From assembly GCA_014904985.1 (NCBI GenBank), contig MU128925.1, positions 165,365-229,364 on the forward strand: a stretch of DNA of 64,000 bases. Reading direction: 5' to 3'. The stretch is from Hydnum rufescens UP504 (taxonomy: Eukaryota; Basidiomycota; Agaricomycetes; Cantharellales; Hydnaceae). Shown piece after piece: positions 62,144 through 64,000 of this stretch; the stretch's first letter is position 1; the number at the start of each line of letters is the position of its first letter. The position numbers and the translations under genes are program-made. The notes under the pieces were generated by a model, which saw only the letters and a program-made list of their open reading frames with translations, searched no databases and was not told the origin of the DNA.

Positions 62144-64000
62144 TCAAGACCCCCAGTAAGGTCCAAAATCTAGTAACCCTTGACATGCCCCTTCTATATC
62201 TGGTATTTCCTTCGGTGCATTCACCGTAAGTACCTCAGCATGATCCTAACATGATCGGGTCAGGTCAATTCCGACGGGCTGTGCCTTACAGTGCTCACTC
62301 TTTGTATCAATACCTCGTCCTACGGCACATATTTGAGTGACCTGTGAATATGAGGTATATCGACAACTGACCTCGATTCGTATCCCAATATTATGGAAAT
62401 GTTTTGGGAAGGCAGGGTCTGGAGGAACGTAAATCCCTGGGATTGGTTATCAGTGAACTCGTCAACTCTCGTCCGTCCAGCAGGACACACCTGGCTCTAT
62501 CGTGATCACCATTCCAGACAAAAGCCTATTCGGAATGTTGAGAGCGTTAATTGGCGAGGCAACTCTACAGACGCACTCTTGATTTCGCTGGTCCATTCCA
62601 GATTCATGCAAATCTAAAGAAACAAGCGTTACGGATGATAGGGAACAGAGTCTCTAAAAATACGCACCCAATCCCAGTGGGTGACTTAGAAAATGAGGAT
62701 ATAGTCGCTCTACGTCGCTCAGAGTAACATGGAAGCCGATTTGTTTGAGCTCCTGATGCAACGACTCGCAGCTAGTTCGATGTAGCGAGTGGAGGGTCTG
62801 GCCCGAAGACTCGGAGGCGAGCGGCAGGATTTCCTTCAACGTGTTCAGGACAGCCTAGATGGGAGTATTACTCTGAGTTCTTGCACACAATCACAACACA
62901 CTAGTGCAACATCACCTGATACAAATCACGCTGAGGCCCGGAAAATGTTCCTGAGACGGGCCAGGTTCGTGCTAAGAAAACACAACACCAATGATTGGAG
63001 TCAGAACCAGGAGAGAGTCGAAAACGCGTGCGTACTGATATCAGATGCATACCCACTTTTGACGTACGATTTCAGACGGCACCACAAACGTCAGGAATGA
63101 ATCGAAACCACATAAAAACGTCTTGTACGAACTTTAATTCACACCCAGCATCAACGAGAACCAGATCTCCGGATTTAAGCAGCTGATTGTTGGCAGTGTA
63201 GTGTATTACCAGCGCGTTCGATCCAGAGGCAACCACTGGCACGTATGCGGGTCGCTCGGAGCCTTTCAAAGCACACAGATATTCAAAATGGGCGGCGAGA
63301 GCCCCCTCCGATAAGCCTGGTTTTGTGAACCTCATTGTCTACAACGCTGAGCGTCGCGGATATCCCGGTGACCAGATCTAGCACGTACTTTGGCATGCGC
63401 AGTTCCACTAAGGGCCGCTGCTTTCCTCATTAGATTGATTTCAGCTGGACTTTTTATCCGTCTTAATTTATGGAGATGCTGCGACAGCGAGCGGACTTTG
63501 GATGATGATGATATACGATCGAGCAGTGACTCCATGTCAGAGAGTCTAGGTGATGAGAGATAATGCAAAATAGATCGTCGCCGCGCCGGACCTTGTTTTG
63601 GTGTATCCAGATAGACATTCGAATATGACGCTATAATGGATTGTACGTGCGATGCGAAAGTCTTGATATCTCGCGCCTCGTCGGCGCCGAATAATGAAGG
63701 AGCAGCATCAGTTCCTGTCCGTGGGCCGTCCCACAGTTCCTGGGACGGATCTCTTTCCCGCACAAAAAGTGTCATTTTGGAAGCAGCCCCGCCTGACCGT
63801 TTCTCTGGTTGAACGACCATCAACCTCCAGTAACAATCCAAAGTAAAGGAGAGATACCGAGTATCACAGCAGATTCTGGCTCAGAGACACCAGTTAAATA
63901 CCAAAAGTCTGAGGCCTGGCGGAATTTATAGCTGTGGAATAATTGAGACTACCGTTCGAAGAGCGTACAATGTTCCACGGCTCACAAGATGTCTATAGAA
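62144..64000 (-). CDS. ICP55: ICP55/XPNPEP3 intermediate-cleaving aminopeptidase (5' end cut by window edge)
   Basis: Mitochondrial aminopeptidase P-type enzyme of the M24B family, which removes one residue from imported proteins after presequence cleavage. The readable part starts YKFRQASDFWYLTGVSEPES followed by AVIL, then SKMTLFVRERDPSQELWDGP, LFGADEARDIKTFASHV, LHKLRRIKSPAEINLMRKAA, RFTKPGLSEGALAAHFEYLC, the metal-binding Asp in LVLVDAGCE, GYASDI, RTWPVSGTFSGPQRDLYQAV, LHQELKQIGFHVTLSDVERL, SHPLG with DLHES (metal-binding His), NRLLSGMVITIEPG (metal-binding Glu) and IYVPPDPAFPKHFHNIGIRI. It ends IPDIEGACQGLLDFGPYWGS at 62144-62146. About ten exons. The presequence and first exons lie beyond position 64000. 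Confidence 0.88.

Overview
The window is nuclear DNA of a filamentous basidiomycete, most likely an Agaricomycete. Genes are split by many short introns (mostly about 50-65 bp), housekeeping genes are packed tightly on both strands, and there is a fungal cell-wall GH71 glucanase and a NACHT-WD40 receptor of the type expanded in mushroom-forming fungi. A Rhizoctonia/Ceratobasidium-like source is possible but is inference. All names below come from reading spliced translations by eye; no database search was run.

Layout. 0-8.9 kb: 5' part of RNA polymerase III subunit RPC1 (-), proteasome alpha subunit SCL1 (+), a KGD4-like subunit (-), ribosome-export factor SDA1 (+) and replication factor CDC45 (+). 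9-16.8 kb: rRNA methyltransferase EMG1 (-), copper chaperone SCO1 (+), complex I subunit NDUFB7 (-), actin (-), proteasome receptor RPN10 (+) and uracil phosphoribosyltransferase FUR1 (+). 16.9-29.2 kb: a long mitochondrial PPR protein (+), COA1 (-), a transmembrane disulfide isomerase (-), KEOPS subunit CGI121 (+), MED10 (+) and RIC8 (+). 30-44.7 kb: GH71 glucanase (-), CDC14 (-), a broken HNH gene (+), a 160-bp foldback palindrome, MBP1 (-), HEM12 (-) and PMT2 (-). 44.7-48.2 kb: no recognisable gene. 48.2-54.6 kb: a SHG1-domain protein (-), CCT2 (+) and an APC-family permease (-). 54.6-57.0 kb: no recognisable gene. 57.0-61.3 kb: NACHT-WD40 receptor (-). 62.1 kb to the end: ICP55 peptidase (-), 5' truncated.

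Themes. Several genes serve mitochondrial respiration (SCO1, COA1, NDUFB7, KGD4, ICP55, the PPR protein), proteostasis (SCL1, RPN10, CCT2, the PDI) or the cell cycle (CDC45, CDC14, MBP1), but nothing shows that they form a functional cluster. Divergent gene pairs share very short promoters, down to 40-48 bp between start codons. At least two introns use GC-AG borders.

Accessory content is limited: the NACHT-WD40 receptor, whose N-terminus looks like a HeLo/MLKL-type helical bundle; the hairpin element; the decayed HNH gene; and two gene-empty stretches. Several conserved genes (CDC45, MBP1, perhaps KGD4) carry single-base frame changes, often in homopolymers, which suggests residual sequencing error and should be kept in mind when using the gene models.
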